Positions 9,291 to 18,227 of a DNA stretch of 64,000 nt are shown here, one piece after another; position 1 is the first letter of the stretch, and every line of letters begins with the position of its first letter. Both the position numbers and the translations under genes were made by a program. Under the pieces are notes generated by a model, which made no database searches, was not told where the DNA came from, and worked only from the letters and a program-made list of their open reading frames with translations. The stretch is from Bacteroidetes bacterium 46-16 (GTDB taxonomy: Bacteria; Bacteroidota; Bacteroidia; Chitinophagales; Chitinophagaceae): contig MKUN01000012.1 in the NCBI GenBank assembly GCA_001897835.1, positions 1 through 64,000 on the forward strand, given 5' to 3'.

Positions 9291-9680
9291 TTATGCTTCT
9301 ATCAGCTCGATCAGGTCTTTTTCATTCCACGGTTTGAAAATACACCTGATCTCTCCATGCTGCTTTTGTTCTATAGCCCGCACCACAGCATTATCTACAT
9401 GACCGGTGAGCAATATGGTTTTTACATTGTTAACTTTTTTTCGAACTTCTTCCAGCAGTTCATCCCCTTTCATACCGGGCATCAGCCAGTCTGATATGAC
9501 AACGTAGATCACTTCATCGCTTTCACTGATCAATTCGTCTATGATCTGCAATGCTTCTTCCGCCGATTCTGCAAATTCATAGTTATAATGGCTGCCAAAG
9601 TTTCTCGTAAGCTGGTTGCTGAGGCTGTCAAGCACCATTTTTTCATCGTCTACGCACACTATATTTAATATCTTATTCAT
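9291..9680 (-). CDS. Single-domain response regulator (cassette copy 1)
   Basis: 129 residues from the ATG at 9680, chosen because the paralogue at 27263-27649 begins at the same point (MKKILNIVCVDDE). Acidic pair D11-D12, phospho-acceptor D64 in VISDWLMPGM, Thr in LLTGH and Lys in CIFKPWNE. There is no output domain. It overlaps the 3' end of the upstream kinase by 8 bp, so the two are translationally coupled and almost certainly cognate. It is nearly identical in layout to the regulator of copy 2. Confidence 0.9.
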   Translation of the reverse strand: MNKILNIVCVDDEKMVLDSLSNQLTRNFGSHYNYEFAESAEEALQIIDELISESDEVIYVVISDWLMPGMKGDELLEEVRKKVNNVKTILLTGHVDNAVVRAIEQKQHGEIRCIFKPWNEKDLIELIEA

Positions 9681-11244
9681 GTTTTGCAATTTTTAAGTTG
9701 GCAGGAAGTTTTACATAAAATGTAGTTCCCGCACCCTCTTCCGATTCAAATGATATTTTGGCAGAATGACTATCTAATATACGCTTTATGATGTCCAGTC
9801 CCAAACCGCTGCCTTCGCCGGATACCTTGGTCGTAAAGAAAGGTTCAAATATTTTTTGCTGTATGGCCTTGGGAATGCCTTTGCCCGTATCCGCGATGCT
9901 CACCACTACGTAATCGTCCTCGGGGTATATTTTTATGGTTAGGGTACCCTTATTGTCCATGGCCTGCACCGCATTCACGATCAGGTTGGTCCATACCTGG
10001 TTTATCTGGTCAGGGAATACACGTACATCCGGCACATGCTCATATTGCTTGATCACTTTTACGCCCTGCTTCAGCCTGTTGTGATAGATCGTGAGCACAG
10101 TTTCTATATTTTCCTTAATGTTTGTTGATTCCGGTTCATCGCTTCCGGTTGTGTGGAGGTACGTTTTCAGGGCTTTTACCACACGCGATGCCTTGTCAAC
10201 GGCCATAATGATAGTAAGATTGTTTTTTTGTTGGTTCAGCATATTATATGCTACCATCAAAAGGTTTTCAAACTGCGGTAGCTTAGATAGCTTTTTCATT
10301 GCAGGTGTCACTTCAAATACCCCCACCTGCACCATCCGGTCTGCTATGAAACGGTTATTGTCAACGTTCAATTCCTCAAGTTGCGCCTTCAGTATTTTTT
10401 TCTTCTCACGTTCTTCTATTGTCGATAATGCCTGTGTATGGAGCTCCACCGTGGCCACAAATTCTACAAATGTCTTTTTTTCCTCTTCATTCATTTTCGA
10501 AAGCGTTTCCGGCAGCTTTATAAGGTTTTCCTGAAAGGCTATGCTTGATTCTTCCGCTGATGATTTTATAGCACCCAATGGAGTATTTACTTCGTGTGCT
10601 ACACCTGCCGAAACTTGCCCCAGGGCAGCCAGTTTTTCAGAGTTCAGCAGCTTCGTATAAGTTTTCATCAGTTCATTCGTGATTCGTTTCTGAGCTTCTA
10701 CATAATAGAGGAATAACAAAAATATTATTGCCCCGTTCAGTATTATATTCAGCAAAAGAAACAACGAGGTAATATTCTTCGGCCAATGATTTGTGAAACG
10801 GGAAACAAAGTAACTGTCAAAATAATAGGAGAGTAGTGTCAGGATGATAAACGCGGTTAACCAGAAGAGACTCGATTTTACATCGAGGTAGGTCGCTGAT
10901 GATGCCAGTGCAAGCATGGACCATAACATTACTGATCCCGACTGCTCAAATCCGCCAAGCCACCATTGCAGCATAAAGGGCAGCAACAGGCTTATGAATG
11001 TTTGCACATGGCGAACCACGGTAAAGTTCTTGGTCCGGTAGAAATACCAGAAATTGATTGCGGTCAGTATTACATAACCATAGGGTATTATGGATGGTGG
11101 GGCAACATTTGCCCATACCAGCATTGTACCCCAGACAAGTCCGCCCACACTCATTGCCGTGCCCTGGTAAACGAGAAACCTTTTTTGGAATGCAACGAGT
11201 GCCTCATAGCGGCTTTCGATACCCATGTTTTGAACCTTCTTCAT
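9673..11244 (-). CDS. Membrane-bound sensor histidine kinase (cassette copy 1)
   Basis: 523 residues. The first 185 residues contain six hydrophobic segments (for example QGTAMSVGGLVWGTMLVW and LFLLLNIILNGAIIFLLFLY) with little periplasmic sequence. A linker leads to the H-box GVAHEVNTPLGAIKSS with His217. An unusually long helical insert of about 150 residues (TLSKMNEEEKKTFVEF..., QLEELNVDNNRFIADR) separates it from the ATPase core, which has N-box NLIVNAVQAMDNKG, G1 ADTGKGIPK and G2 GEGSGLGLDIIKRI. The membrane part may sense a lipophilic or membrane signal, which is an inference. A close paralogue lies at 27646-29208. Confidence 0.9.
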   Translation of the reverse strand: MKKVQNMGIESRYEALVAFQKRFLVYQGTAMSVGGLVWGTMLVWANVAPPSIIPYGYVILTAINFWYFYRTKNFTVVRHVQTFISLLLPFMLQWWLGGFEQSGSVMLWSMLALASSATYLDVKSSLFWLTAFIILTLLSYYFDSYFVSRFTNHWPKNITSLFLLLNIILNGAIIFLLFLYYVEAQKRITNELMKTYTKLLNSEKLAALGQVSAGVAHEVNTPLGAIKSSAEESSIAFQENLIKLPETLSKMNEEEKKTFVEFVATVELHTQALSTIEEREKKKILKAQLEELNVDNNRFIADRMVQVGVFEVTPAMKKLSKLPQFENLLMVAYNMLNQQKNNLTIIMAVDKASRVVKALKTYLHTTGSDEPESTNIKENIETVLTIYHNRLKQGVKVIKQYEHVPDVRVFPDQINQVWTNLIVNAVQAMDNKGTLTIKIYPEDDYVVVSIADTGKGIPKAIQQKIFEPFFTTKVSGEGSGLGLDIIKRILDSHSAKISFESEEGAGTTFYVKLPANLKIAKHE

Positions 11245-11389
11245 AGTAGGTAAATTTAATTAATTAGAAATAATTCTGAGGTTTATTGAAATTGAAGGCG
11301 GTGTCTCTTTTATCTGTTTGACATTCATTGCTTTATACGTGTCGTTATGTATGACTGTGTGTTGGAATACCTCCTTGTGCAGTGGGATA

Positions 11390-11421
11390 AAACAAAATAA
11401 GGGTTGCATATAGCAACCCTT
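11390..11421 (-). terminator. Rho-independent terminator after tRNA-Lys
   Basis: A 9-bp perfect stem (AAGGGTTGC / GCAACCCTT, 11399-11421) with a 5-nt loop is followed on the minus strand by a T-rich run (TTATTTTGTT). It lies 8 bp past the 3' end of the tRNA gene. Confidence 0.8.
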
Positions 11422-11429
11422 ACAAGATG

Positions 11430-11502
<73 letters not shown>

Positions 11503-11550
11503 CTTTTGAGGACAGCAAAGATAATCGAAAAATAATAAAGCGGAAAGGGA

Positions 11551-12825
11551 TTAAAGCAGCCAGTCAACTATGCTGTTCACATAGCTGGGGTTATAGGCTG
11601 CCTGCACCTTGATATAGTTATCTGTATAGCCCTCAATAGTGCCGTTCTTCTCCGCACTCTCGAACAATACTTTCCGGGTTTGGCCCCTGTGCTGCTCGCT
11701 GAAGTACTGCATTTTTTGGTACGATAAGTTACGCAGCATCTTGTTGCGTTCATGGCGCACCTGTATGGGTACTATAGGTTCTATGTTCAGTGCTTCCGTA
11801 TTGGCTCGCTCCGAATAGGTGAACACATGCAGGTAAGAGACGTCCAGCCCATGCAGGAATTCAAAGGTCTCTTTAAAGTCCGTTTCGCTTTCAGATGGAA
11901 AGCCAACGATCACGTCCACGCCTATACAGCAGTGGGGCATTAGTTCTTTTATTTTGGCCACACGCTCTGCATACAGCTCCCGTTGGTAGCGGCGTTTCAT
12001 CAGGCCTAGTACCCGGTTGCTGCCGCTTTGCAAAGGTATGTGGAAGTGCGGCATGAACTTCTTCGATCGTGCTACGAACTCGATGATCTCATTGCTCAGC
12101 AGGTTAGGCTCTATCGATGATATACGATAGCGTTCTATGCCCTCGCTGGCTTCTATGGCCTGTACCAGTTCGTAGAACGATTCTTCTCTTTTCTTGCCGC
12201 CCTCATTGCCTTTGCCAAAATCGCCAAGGTTTATCCCGGTAAGTACTATTTCTTTGGTGCCGCCAGCCGCTAGTTCCTGTATGTTTTGCAATACACCTGC
12301 TATGCTGTCACTGCGGCTGTGGCCCCGCGCCATAGGTATGGTACAGAAGGTGCAACTGTAGTCGCATCCATCTTGCACCTTCAGAAAGGTACGTGTGCGG
12401 TCATGCACAGAGTAGGAGCTGTGGAAACCTTCCACATCTTCTATATCGCAGGAGCATATCCGGGCACTGTCGCCTTTGGTAAAGTCCTGCAGGTGCCGGG
12501 CAAGGTTGAACTTCTCAGCAGCGCCAAGCACCAGGTCCACGCCTTCAATATTGGCTATTTCCTCCGGTTTTAGTTGCGCATAGCAGCCGGTCACCACTAC
12601 CATGGCCTGCGGTGAGCGTCTTTGTATCCTGCGCACTATTTGCCGGCATTCTTTATCCGCATTTTCGGTTACAGAGCAGGTATTGATCACGTATACATCC
12701 GCCTCTTCATCGAAGTCTTTTTTCATAAAGCCTTCAGTCTCAAGCATACGGCTTAGTGTCGATGTCTCGGAATAGTTCAGCTTACAGCCAAGGGTATGAA
12801 ATGCTACTGTTTTACTCTGCTGCAT
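11551..12825 (-). CDS. mtaB: tRNA t6A37 methylthiotransferase (MtaB-type radical SAM)
   Basis: 424 residues from the ATG at 12825; a TTG 12 bases upstream was not preferred. The enzyme adds a methylthio group to threonylcarbamoyl-adenosine 37 of ANN-decoding tRNAs, using two iron-sulphur clusters and SAM. The UPF0004 domain begins AFHTLGCKLNYSE, with further cluster cysteines in VINTCSVTE and VVTGCYAQ. The radical-SAM motif is CDYSCTFC, followed by the family's GIERYRISSIEPNLL. A C-terminal TRAM-like domain ends the protein. The Leu-Gly-Cys-Lys-Leu-Asn signature separates MtaB from MiaB and RimO. It lies next to tRNA-Lys, itself a t6A-type tRNA, though that is probably coincidence. Confidence 0.93.
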   Translation of the reverse strand: MQQSKTVAFHTLGCKLNYSETSTLSRMLETEGFMKKDFDEEADVYVINTCSVTENADKECRQIVRRIQRRSPQAMVVVTGCYAQLKPEEIANIEGVDLVLGAAEKFNLARHLQDFTKGDSARICSCDIEDVEGFHSSYSVHDRTRTFLKVQDGCDYSCTFCTIPMARGHSRSDSIAGVLQNIQELAAGGTKEIVLTGINLGDFGKGNEGGKKREESFYELVQAIEASEGIERYRISSIEPNLLSNEIIEFVARSKKFMPHFHIPLQSGSNRVLGLMKRRYQRELYAERVAKIKELMPHCCIGVDVIVGFPSESETDFKETFEFLHGLDVSYLHVFTYSERANTEALNIEPIVPIQVRHERNKMLRNLSYQKMQYFSEQHRGQTRKVLFESAEKNGTIEGYTDNYIKVQAAYNPSYVNSIVDWLL

Positions 12826-12922
12826 AAAGGGTGGCAAATTTAGCTATATTTTACCACATGCCTTTGTATGGGTATTTACGATAGCATATTTTTTTAACCC
12901 CTTTAATTAATATCTTGGCACA

Positions 12923-13477
12923 ATGAAGAACGTATACACACTAGCAGGTATTTTTATTTTGACCATACTATCATGTGGCAGGATAAAACAATTGGCTACC
13001 ATAAATGTACCTATACCGTATAATTACGACCTTACAATACCCGACTATATCGATACAATGGACATTCCCCTTGGTACGGGCCTTGATATCTCATTGCCCG
13101 CCATTCCTATAGAAACCAATTCTCAGCAATATCTTAAAGACTATAACACTGCTCCCGAAAAGATAACTGGCGTAACACTCAGCAAACTATCCTTATCGAT
13201 CCTTCAGCCGCCATCCGGCAATTTCAATTTTATTTCTGCAGTAAGTGTGTATCTCTCCGCTCCCGACCTGCCCGAAGTACTTGTAGCATCGCAATATGCT
13301 ATACCCGACGGGGTTGATTCTTTAACACTTGACTGTACTAGCCAGGATCTGCGGAATTATTTCCTGGCCGATACCATGTATGTGCGTCTTAACGGGCATT
13401 TCGACGAGCCGCCACCGCCTAATACTACGATCCATATTCATTCGGTTTTCACACTGCGTGCCAATCCTTTGAATTAA
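12923..13477 (+). CDS. Hypothetical lipoprotein
   Basis: 184 residues, no recognised family. The signal sequence ends in the lipobox LTILSC (Cys at 18). The mature part is rich in Ile, Pro, Asp and Thr and appears beta-rich (SLPAIPIETNSQQY, VTLSKLSLSILQPPSG). It looks like a small surface or periplasmic beta-sandwich protein, which is inference only. A TATCTTGG motif ends 4 bases before the ATG and could be a -7 box, which would make the mRNA nearly leaderless. It is followed immediately by a strong bidirectional terminator. Confidence 0.75.
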   Translation: MKNVYTLAGIFILTILSCGRIKQLATINVPIPYNYDLTIPDYIDTMDIPLGTGLDISLPAIPIETNSQQYLKDYNTAPEKITGVTLSKLSLSILQPPSGNFNFISAVSVYLSAPDLPEVLVASQYAIPDGVDSLTLDCTSQDLRNYFLADTMYVRLNGHFDEPPPPNTTIHIHSVFTLRANPLN

Positions 13478-13480
13478 AAA

Positions 13481-13512
13481 AATAGCCCCCTGTTTTGCAG
13501 GGGGCTATTTTT
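13481..13512. terminator. Bidirectional terminator
   Basis: A 12-bp stem AATAGCCCCCTG / CAGGGGGCTATT around loop TTTTG (13481-13509) has A-runs on the left and T-runs on the right. It serves the lipoprotein gene and the convergent outer-membrane gene. The 21-nt core recurs at 58772-58792. Confidence 0.85.
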
Positions 13513-13525
13513 TATAATTTATTTT

Positions 13526-14389
13526 TTAGAACCGGTAACCTATCCTGAAGGCAAACTGTACCATCTCACGGGTATCCTGGTCTATATTATCAAGCCTGTT
13601 GATGAAAGTAAAGCCCCAGCCAAGGTCCATACCTATATACAGGTGCTTGCCGGGATTCATATTCAGCGAGTGCATCAGCAAGCCGCCGAACTGAAAATTC
13701 TCTACGTTCCCCGTGGGGTAATAGCTACTATAGTAGTAGTAGTTTAAGTAGTTACTACGGTCGGCTGGTCTTTGTCCTGAAGTAATGGCAAGCAATGGGG
13801 CTATACTGTACTTTACCTTCCCTTTGCTCCCTGAGGGGTATATTTTGGGGCCTATCATAAAGCTGAAGTTGGTATAGGAGTTCCAGCTACCGTTATCCGC
13901 GCCGGGTATGTACGGGTCGCTTGTTTCACCAAAGCTTAAGCTCATAGGTACATACAGGCTTACAAAGCCTCTTTTGCCAAAATTATGTTCATAACTCAAT
14001 CCTATACCAAAACCATTTTCCGAAATATTTGCCGGCGAAAAAGTAATGAGGTTAGGAGCATAGGCTATTTTCTTTTTGCCGTGTTTGCCATGTTCGCGGC
14101 CACCTCTTATCTCGCGGGCATCATCATCGTCGCCCGATCTTCTGCGGCGCTCATCAAATACATCTTCGGTGCCATTATCATACTCCACGCGTTCCAGTTC
14201 ATTTTTGCCTATTGTATAGTCGGGGCCTTTGGCATTATCGGCCCTTTTGTAGGTGATGCTGCGCAGGTCTACTGATTTTACCTTGCCTTCTATTACATCG
14301 CCGTTCTTTTTGTATATCCTGTCTTGTGCCATACCGTTTACGGCAAAGCCGACAGCCATAATGCAGAGCAATGATTTCTTTAAGTTCAT
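13526..14389 (-). CDS. Predicted outer-membrane beta-barrel protein
   Basis: 287 residues, family not named. It has a signal peptide ending near GMAQ. Residues about 25-80 (DRIYKKNGDVIEGKVKSVDL, YTIGKNELERVEY) resemble the small SH3-like segment found at the start of many Bacteroidota surface proteins. A charged linker with a run of Arg, Asp and Glu (DERRRRSGDDDDAREIRGG) comes next. The rest has alternating aromatic and polar residues in short strands and ends in Phe (AFRIGYRF), typical of an outer-membrane barrel. It is convergent with the preceding lipoprotein gene, with a shared terminator between them. Confidence 0.7.
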   Translation of the reverse strand: MNLKKSLLCIMAVGFAVNGMAQDRIYKKNGDVIEGKVKSVDLRSITYKRADNAKGPDYTIGKNELERVEYDNGTEDVFDERRRRSGDDDDAREIRGGREHGKHGKKKIAYAPNLITFSPANISENGFGIGLSYEHNFGKRGFVSLYVPMSLSFGETSDPYIPGADNGSWNSYTNFSFMIGPKIYPSGSKGKVKYSIAPLLAITSGQRPADRSNYLNYYYYSSYYPTGNVENFQFGGLLMHSLNMNPGKHLYIGMDLGWGFTFINRLDNIDQDTREMVQFAFRIGYRF

Positions 14390-14456
14390 AGAGCTGATTT
14401 TATTTTTGTTTTGATTTTTTCGTTTCGAAATTTACAACACAAATGATGCCAGAATT

Positions 14457-15629
14457 TTAACAATATGTAAAATTGCCATAATTACTGTCAATGATCACCT
14501 CTTTGCGTTCCGCTTTTTCTACATATCCCGATACCTGTGCCGCTATCCCGAAGCTTTCGGAGATGTTCACAACGGCTGCTGCTGTCTCCTTGTCCGTAAA
14601 CAACTCCAGCCTTTGACCCATATTGAATACCTGGTACATCTCCTTCCAGTCCGTACCCGCCGATTCCTGTATCAGCTTAAATAACGGCGGAACGGGCAAT
14701 AAATTGTTTTTTACCACCCTCAGTGCAGAGGGCAGGTAGTGCAGGCATTTGCTCTGGCCGCCGCCGCTGCAGTGTATGATGCCGTGTATTTGATCAAAAT
14801 GTTCCTCCAGCACTTTCAGTATCACCGGTGCATAAGTGCGGGTGGGGGAGAGCAGCATTTTACCCACATTTAGAGGCGTTTCTGTAGCATCCCCTATCCG
14901 GTAAGCGCCGTTATATACTACCTCTTCGGGTAGTGCAGGGTCCACGCTTTCCGGGTATTTGGCTGCATATTCTTTATGCAGCAGTTCATGCCTCGCACTG
15001 GTCAGGCCATTACTGCCTATACCGCTGTTATACTCATCTTCATAACTTGCCTGCCCGTAGCTGGCCAGCGATACCAGCACATCGCCCGGCTGCATCTTTT
15101 CGGTCGTTACCAGTTTGTCCCTGCGCATGCGGCAGGCCATAGTGCCGTCCACTATCACTGTTCGCACCACATCGCCTACATCCGCCGTTTCGCCACCCAT
15201 GAAGTGTATATCGATACCGTATTCTTTCATTTGGTCAAAGTAGGCCTGTGTGCCGTTAATGATGGCTGATATTACCTCGCCGGGTACAAGGTGCTTATTA
15301 CGCCCTATGGTCGATGAATAGGTGAAGGGCCCGGTAGCACCCACGCACAGCAGGTCGTCTATGTTCATCACTATACTGTCTGTGGCTATGCCTTTCCATA
15401 CGCTAAGGTCGCCGGTCTCTTTCCAGTACAGGTAGGCCAGTATCGATTTGGTTCCGGCACCGTCGGCATGCATCAGGTTGCAGTAGGCTGCATCATTGCC
15501 CCAGTGGTCGGGGTATATTTTGCAAAATGCATTTGGATATAGCCCCTTGTCCAGTTTGGCAACGGCTTTGTGTACATCTTCTTTTTGTGCGGATACTCCC
15601 CTCAGGTTGTAACGATTATTGTCTGGCAT
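14457..15629 (-). CDS. purM: Phosphoribosylformylglycinamidine cyclo-ligase (AIR synthase)
   Basis: 390 residues from the ATG at 15629; a TTG start at 15656 would add nine residues that are not conserved. It forms AIR from FGAM with ATP in purine synthesis. Visible features are NRYNLRGVSAQKEDVH at the N-terminus, HADGAGTKSILAYLYW, the MNIDDLLCVGATGPF nucleotide-binding region, MGGETADVGD, and the C-terminal AIRS_C domain with HCSGGGQSKCLHY. The sequence is of the longer Bacteroidota type rather than the 345-residue proteobacterial type. No other pur gene is adjacent. Confidence 0.93.
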   Translation of the reverse strand: MPDNNRYNLRGVSAQKEDVHKAVAKLDKGLYPNAFCKIYPDHWGNDAAYCNLMHADGAGTKSILAYLYWKETGDLSVWKGIATDSIVMNIDDLLCVGATGPFTYSSTIGRNKHLVPGEVISAIINGTQAYFDQMKEYGIDIHFMGGETADVGDVVRTVIVDGTMACRMRRDKLVTTEKMQPGDVLVSLASYGQASYEDEYNSGIGSNGLTSARHELLHKEYAAKYPESVDPALPEEVVYNGAYRIGDATETPLNVGKMLLSPTRTYAPVILKVLEEHFDQIHGIIHCSGGGQSKCLHYLPSALRVVKNNLLPVPPLFKLIQESAGTDWKEMYQVFNMGQRLELFTDKETAAAVVNISESFGIAAQVSGYVEKAERKEVIIDSNYGNFTYC

Positions 15630-16028
15630 ATGCTCTGGTAATGTGCTTGCGCCCAAAGATAGTTGATAAGCGGCCTATTTTTGAATCATGCCTGTGTGTA
15701 GCACCCGGTTTCTACCGATTTTTTTGGTGGAAATTAAGATTTATGATAATTTTACATCGTAAACATTTACACCTCCCAAATGGGAACATACAACAGGGGA
15801 AGCCTTATGAACTTAGCTTCCTTTACATATGCTGAAACAGTTCTTTCGCAGCAGTTTTACCTCGCAGAAAACATGGTGAACCACCGTAAGATGGTACACC
15901 CTCCTTGTATCCTTTAATATATAATGGCTGCCCGCCATTCTGTTGCATAGCCATAGCTATGTCCGTCCGTCCCGGTCATGGGATACTTGTATTCGATTTC
16001 TAATTTATCACACACAAAACCATAATGT
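15630..16028. other. Gene-free stretch between purM and the SPFH gene
   Basis: About 400 bases hold the divergent promoters of purM and the SPFH gene. I see no convincing ORF, tRNA or riboswitch. An A/T-rich part (15715-15765) lies next to purM and could hold its promoter. No exact TAnnTTTG box at correct spacing was found for either gene. Confidence 0.5.
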
Positions 16029-17951
16029 ATGAACATTTCTACTTTTCTGTTCAGCTACGGCTGGATCATTGTACTGGTACTCGCAGCAGTGCTGTACAAA
16101 ATTATTTTACGGGTCATCTTCGGTATGGTCATCGTACCCGAGAACCGCATAGGCCTCGTCACCAAGAAGTTCGTGCTCTACGGGGCCAACCGTGAGCTGC
16201 CCGATGGTCGCATCATTGCCACCAAAGGCGAAGCCGGTTTCCAGGCAAAGACCCTTCCTCCCGGCTTGTACTGGTTCATGTTCCCATGGCAGTACAGTGT
16301 CAGCATGGTGCCCTTTACCGTAATACCTGAGGGTAAGATAGGCCTCGTGTTGGCCAAAGACGGTACAGGCATACCTACAGGGCGCATATTGGCCCGCAAG
16401 GTCGATTGCGACAACTTCCAGGATGCGCATAAGTTCCTCGATAATGGCGGGCAGCGTGGCCGCCAGACGGCTTACATCACTGCGGGCTCATACCGTATCA
16501 ATACATATCTCTTTGATGTGGTGGTCACTAACCAGCTCATTATTCACGAGAACATGGTAGGCATTGTCACCACGCTCGATGGCGACCCGATACCACATGG
16601 GCAGATAGCCGGTAAGATGATAGAAGGACATAACAACTTCCAGGACATCGATACCTTCATGAAGAACGGTGGTTGCCGGGGTCTGCAACCTCATGTGATA
16701 CTTGCAGGCTCTTATTACATCAATCCATGGGCCGTGCAGGTGGAGGAGACACCAATGACCGAAGTGCCTATAGGTAATGTAGGCGTGGTGATCAGCTACA
16801 TTGGCGAGGATGGCACCGATCTTACCGGGGAGACCTTTAAGCACGGCAATATTGTGTCGCGAGGTTACCGTGGTGTGTGGATGGAACCGCTGGGGCCGGG
16901 TAAATACCCGATCAATAAGTACACCATGAAGGTGGAACTGGTGCCCACTACCAACCTGGTGCTCAACTGGGCCAATGCACGCAGCGAGTCGCACAACCTG
17001 GATAAGAACTTATGTACCATCACCGTGCGTTCTAAGGACGGCTTCCCCTTCAACCTCGATGTGTCGCAGATCATACATGTGCCGGCTAACGAGGCCCCTA
17101 AAGTGATCGCCCGTTTCGGCAGCATGACCAACCTCGTGTCGCAGGTGCTGGAGCCTACCATTGGCAACTACTTCCGCAACTCAGCGCAGGATAGCGATGT
17201 GATATCCTTCCTTATTACCCGTAAAGAAAGGCAGGATGCCGCCAAGGCCCATATACGTGCCGTGCTCGATGAGTATAATGTGAATGCAGTAGATACCCTG
17301 ATAGGTGACATTGTTCCGCCCGAAGCACTGATGAAGACCCTCACCGACCGTAAGATCGCGCAGGAGGAGGAGAAGACCTACGAGACCCAGCGCATGGCCC
17401 AGGAGAAGCGTCAGGGCGTGGAGCGCGAAACTGCCATTGCCGACATGCAGAAAGATATCGTGAAGGCGCAGCAAAGCGTAGAGATATCGCAGCGCACCGC
17501 CGATGCTACTGTGAAGAAAGCGGAAGGTGACGCCACCAGCCTGAAGTTGCAGGTGAATGCCGAGGCCGAAGCCACCAAGATGCGCGCCAATGCCGAAGCG
17601 GAAGCTACAAAGATGCGCGCCGCAGCACAGGCCGAGGCCACTAAGCTCAATGCCTCTGCCGAAGCAGAACTGATTGCCAAAACAGGTAATGCTGAGGCTG
17701 AGAAGATACTGGCCATTGGTAAGTCCACCGCTGAGGCTTACGAGCTCCAGGTGAAAGCCATGGGCGATGACAACTTCACCCGTTACAAGATCACCGAAGA
17801 GATCGGCAAGAACGATGTGAAGATCATACCCGATATCATCATCAACGGCGGTAACGGTACCGATGGCTCCCTGAGTGGCCTCATGGGTCTCAAACTGATG
17901 GAAATGCTTTCAGACAATAAAATGGACACCAAACCCTCGACCGAAAACTAA
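16029..17951 (+). CDS. Large SPFH/flotillin-like membrane protein
   Basis: 640 residues. An N-terminal membrane helix (about 8-35) is followed by four related modules of about 60 residues. They start near 37, 101, 175 and 249, each with an IGxV strand, a DGxxIPxG turn and a C-terminal GxYxIN end. The two middle copies are clearest (NFQDxxxFxxNGGxRGxQ). Next come an SPFH/band-7 domain (about 300-440; PFNLDVSQIIHV, FRNSAQDSDVISF) and a long Ala/Glu/Lys coiled coil (about 440-600) with direct repeats of AEAEATKMRA. Flotillin-like proteins scaffold membrane microdomains. Facing is not certain from sequence. It ends at a clear terminator and is probably monocistronic. Confidence 0.85.
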   Translation: MNISTFLFSYGWIIVLVLAAVLYKIILRVIFGMVIVPENRIGLVTKKFVLYGANRELPDGRIIATKGEAGFQAKTLPPGLYWFMFPWQYSVSMVPFTVIPEGKIGLVLAKDGTGIPTGRILARKVDCDNFQDAHKFLDNGGQRGRQTAYITAGSYRINTYLFDVVVTNQLIIHENMVGIVTTLDGDPIPHGQIAGKMIEGHNNFQDIDTFMKNGGCRGLQPHVILAGSYYINPWAVQVEETPMTEVPIGNVGVVISYIGEDGTDLTGETFKHGNIVSRGYRGVWMEPLGPGKYPINKYTMKVELVPTTNLVLNWANARSESHNLDKNLCTITVRSKDGFPFNLDVSQIIHVPANEAPKVIARFGSMTNLVSQVLEPTIGNYFRNSAQDSDVISFLITRKERQDAAKAHIRAVLDEYNVNAVDTLIGDIVPPEALMKTLTDRKIAQEEEKTYETQRMAQEKRQGVERETAIADMQKDIVKAQQSVEISQRTADATVKKAEGDATSLKLQVNAEAEATKMRANAEAEATKMRAAAQAEATKLNASAEAELIAKTGNAEAEKILAIGKSTAEAYELQVKAMGDDNFTRYKITEEIGKNDVKIIPDIIINGGNGTDGSLSGLMGLKLMEMLSDNKMDTKPSTEN

Positions 17952-17969
17952 ACCCTTACAAAATCAAAG

Positions 17970-17999
17970 AAAAAGGTTGCCATCCGGCGGCCTTTTTTC
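17970..17999 (+). terminator. Terminator of SPFH gene
   Basis: A 12-bp stem AAAAAGGTTGCC / GGCGGCCTTTTT with two T-G pairs and loop ATCC runs into a T-tract. It starts 18 bases after the stop codon. Confidence 0.75.
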
Positions 18000-18004
18000 T
18001 TTTA

Positions 18005-18227
18005 ACCCCCTCCCGTCATTGCGAGGTACGAAGCAATCTTGTCATAACACGATAAAAAAACTCCCCTTGTGCGGATGCCTCTGCACCTAGCCGAAGGGGG
18101 GCGGGGATGTCCGCTCACGCACAAACCAAATCCCTATGCAAGTATTGTTGTTGAAATTTAAACTTCCCCTCAAACCCTTTGCGTCTTAGCGTCTTAGCGC
18201 CTTTGCGGTTCAACTCATTCAACTTAT
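18005..18227. repeat. Intergenic block of dispersed repeats
   Basis: No gene here. The segment contains, in order, a 26-nt dispersed repeat (18014-18039), a C-rich/G-rich imperfect inverted repeat (about 18060-18115, CTCCCCTTGTG with CGAAGGGGGGCGGGG) and a tandem-like sequence TTGCGTCTTAGCGTCTTAGC (18179-18198). Such elements accumulate between Bacteroidota genes, so the block resembles a site of repeat insertion. Confidence 0.6.
18014..18039 (+). repeat. 26-nt dispersed repeat, copy 1
   Basis: It starts CGTCATTGCGAGG and ends ACGAAGCAATCT. The second copy, on the opposite strand at 33262-33287, differs by one base out of 26 and lies inside a coding region. Confidence 0.85.

Noticed and set aside
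15700-16020. Possible riboswitch or small RNA before the SPFH gene
   Set aside because: No known riboswitch core or stable conserved fold could be recognised by eye.
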